NCBI RefSeq assembly: GCF_009389715.1 | Contig: NW_024067682.1 | Location: forward strand, 563,501-627,500 | Source of the DNA: Phoenix dactylifera | Taxonomy: Eukaryota > Streptophyta > Magnoliopsida > Arecales > Arecaceae | Direction: 5' to 3' | DNA: 64,000 bases | The notes under the pieces: generated by a model | Seen by the model: only the letters and a program-made list of their open reading frames with translations | What the model was told of the DNA's origin: nothing | The model's database searches: none | Shown: positions 63,301 to 64,000 of the stretch, piece after piece | Position numbering within the stretch: the stretch's first letter is position 1 | How the letters are laid out: each line of letters opens with the position of its first letter | Made by a program: the position numbers and the translations under genes

Positions 63301-63816
63301 TATCTGAAAGGCACTGAGCACATGTCATTGTGCTATGGAGGTTCTGAGATCCGGTTACAGGGCTATGTGGACTCAGACATGGCAGGGGACTTGGACGGCA
63401 GGAGAAGCACGACAGGGTACTTGTTCACCTTGGGCAGTGGAGCCGTCAGTTGGATTTCCAGGTTGCAACCAGTTGTTGCATTGTCGACTACGGAGGCGGA
63501 GTATGTGGCAGCCACAGAGGCGTGCAAGGAACTAATATGGCTTCAAGTCTTGATGAAGGAGCTTGGGAAGGAACAGAAGGATTGCATGTTATATTCAGAT
63601 AGTCAAAGTGCAATTCATCTGGCAAAGAATTCAGCTTTCCATTCAAGGACGAAGCATATTGACATACGGTACCACTTCGTGAGGTCATTGCTCGAGCAGG
63701 GACTCGTCAAGTTGGAGAAGATTCATACAAGTCAGAATCCTGCAGATATGTTGACGAAGGTCGTCACGGTGGAGAAGCTGAGGAGTTGTTCAGCTTCTGC
63801 TGGTCTTCATGCTTGA
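60334..63816 (+). CDS. Copia polyprotein: gag end, protease, integrase, RT, RNase H
   Basis: The 1160-codon frame counts from a TTG at 60334. The real frame extends upstream to the shift near 60280. Gag end with zinc knuckle C105-C118 (CWNCGKTGHFRRDC). Protease WVIDSGASFHAT (D162). Integrase zinc motif (LWHCRLGHMSYQ, CEDCVLGKQ) and core with LDLVHTDVWGP, LRSDNGGEY and PQQNGVAERMNRT (D, D, E). RT with KARLVVKGF, LDVKTAFLHGDL and LLLYVDDMLVAG. RNase H with YVDSDMAGD, STTEAEYVA and LYSDSQSAIHLAKN. It closes with SRTKHIDIRYHFVR and NPADMLTK. All catalytic residues are present. It ends at TGA 63814-63816, about 100 bases before the polypurine tract. Confidence 0.95.
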   Translation: MESVEISFDDEIRALLILSGLPDSWEGLVMAVSNSSAMGKLIFDDVVGVLLSEEARRKSSGATESSGSALNTSDRGRQKKDGRFRSDSKSRSSRSRAPQNKGAKCWNCGKTGHFRRDCKSPKGKQGDHTEGVSKDLANLAEDGDMDALVLSLSTCDESWVIDSGASFHATSQRKLLEGYEKGDFGKVYLGDGEPCTIQGRGSAEVKLVSGSSLELEDVRHVPQLQRNLISVGQLASQGYKATFTADQWKISRGSLTVASGKKVGTLYVTNGTENSIGVVAADVDTKLWHCRLGHMSYQGLEVMHQLGKLQGLRSVEMDFCEDCVLGKQKRVSFNKEGKPRKQEKLDLVHTDVWGPAPVSSIGGSQYYVTFIDDATRKLWVFFLKHKSEVFGVFRRWQVMVELETGKRLKCLRSDNGGEYCSREFEDYCADAGIVRQRTVPGTPQQNGVAERMNRTINEHARSMRIHAGLPQQFWAEAVNTAAYLINRGPSKKLEFGIPEEAWTAKKIDLAHLRVFGCTSYVHVDSSQRSKLDAKSKKYIFIGYGGQQFGYRLWDPEHKKIIRSNDVVFNEKMQQSTESETKPVEPCFVDPEEESTNSGQKTHSEQEPEALAPPPQLRRSTRSTHGKPPQRYDGTLSYLLLTDNGEPKCFTEALEVDTRKEWELAMDDEMKSLEQNQTWDLVDLPKGKKALSNKWVYRLKEEQGGKKRYKARLVVKGFQQRAGIDFTEIFSPVVKMSTIRAVLSMVAVEDLHLEQLDVKTAFLHGDLDEEIYMQQPEGYIAAGTGDLVCKLKKSLYGLKQAPRQWYLKFDSYMLEIGYRRCQEDHCCYFRDFGTSYIILLLYVDDMLVAGASMHEIAKLKLKLSRKFAMKDLGAAKQILGMRISRDRSKHILRLSQAEYISRVLRRFCMEGAKPVGTPLGAHFKLSKGQSPKTRVEELNMSKIPYASAVGSLMYAMVCTRPDIAQAVGVVSRFMSCPGLEHWRAVKWILRYLKGTEHMSLCYGGSEIRLQGYVDSDMAGDLDGRRSTTGYLFTLGSGAVSWISRLQPVVALSTTEAEYVAATEACKELIWLQVLMKELGKEQKDCMLYSDSQSAIHLAKNSAFHSRTKHIDIRYHFVRSLLEQGLVKLEKIHTSQNPADMLTKVVTVEKLRSCSASAGLHA

Positions 63817-63927
63817 AGACGTTGAGGAGGCATCGTACCTATTTCACTAGGATGATTTAGTTTCAGTGGGAGCACAGAGGAGAGCCAAGTAACAAGAGGA
63901 TATACCCAAGGTCTCCAAGTGGGAGAT

Positions 63928-64000
63928 TGTTGGGGTATGTGGAGACCTTTGGTGATGAAGAGAATTGAAGGAAAATCAATTCTGCATAGTTTTCTGTCTG
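63928..64000 (+). repeat. 3' LTR of the copia element, start only
   Basis: The first 73 bases match 58969-59041 without difference. The rest lies outside the window. Confidence 0.95.

Larger units (their letters stand above)
58969..64000 (+). mobile_element. Ty1/copia LTR retrotransposon (3' LTR cut by window end)
   Basis: The 5' LTR is 58969-59909. The tRNA-Met primer site follows two bases later, then a polyprotein in copia order (gag, protease, integrase, RT, RNase H), a polypurine tract AAGTGGGAGAT (63917-63927) and the first 73 bases of the 3' LTR (63928-64000). Those 73 bases are identical to the 5' LTR start. A single frameshift in gag is the only coding lesion seen. Confidence 0.96.

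Overview
The window is plant nuclear DNA made almost wholly of nested transposable elements around one host gene. The only convincing host gene is a spliced translation initiation factor eIF1 (SUI1) gene on the plus strand, with coding exons between 22503 and 24422. Very GC-rich first exons in captured host gene pieces and the eIF1 sequence suggest a monocot, possibly a palm. That is inference only.

Layout. 296-1310: non-autonomous hAT element. 1798-3076: probable solo LTR. 3343-3834 and 17055-20406: two halves of one decayed minus-strand Ty3/gypsy element. Its integrase is split at 3834/17055 by a 13.2 kb plus-strand Athila-like element (3835-17049) that encodes only gag and protease. The 3' LTR of the Athila-like element was in turn invaded by a hAT transposon (11588-14891). 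22437-24422: eIF1 gene, with a miniature LTR element and a nested solo LTR in its third coding-region intron. 25871-28311 and 36393-about 37480: tail of a Tat/Ogre-like element with two minisatellite arrays, an antisense coiled-coil ORF and a plus-strand LTR. A minus-strand chromovirus (28312-36387, element A) splits it.

38398-40977: CACTA-type element that captured the 5'UTR and first exon of a NIPA-like magnesium transporter gene. 40978-41999: LINE 3' fragment. 42000-47223: complete CACTA-type element (3 bp target duplication) carrying pieces of two host genes, an EMB8-like hydrolase and a SET/NAP1-related protein gene. 47224-49790: 5' half of an L1-type LINE. It is cut by a third CACTA element (from 49791), which was itself split by a second, very young chromovirus (50561-58460, element B) and then by a copia element (58969 to the window end).

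The order of insertions can be read from interrupted reading frames and target duplications. LTR divergence gives relative ages: Athila-like about 3% over the first 310 bp, chromovirus A about 1.2%, chromovirus B one substitution in 352 bp. Each autonomous-type element has at least one coding lesion. Chromovirus B and the copia element are one break (B also one active-site change) from full coding capacity. I found no tRNA, rRNA or CRISPR features and no clearly new enzymatic system. The most unusual observations are gene capture by CACTA elements, the apparent stop-loss in eIF1, the palindrome arrays, and the paired lesions in the RNase H of chromovirus B.
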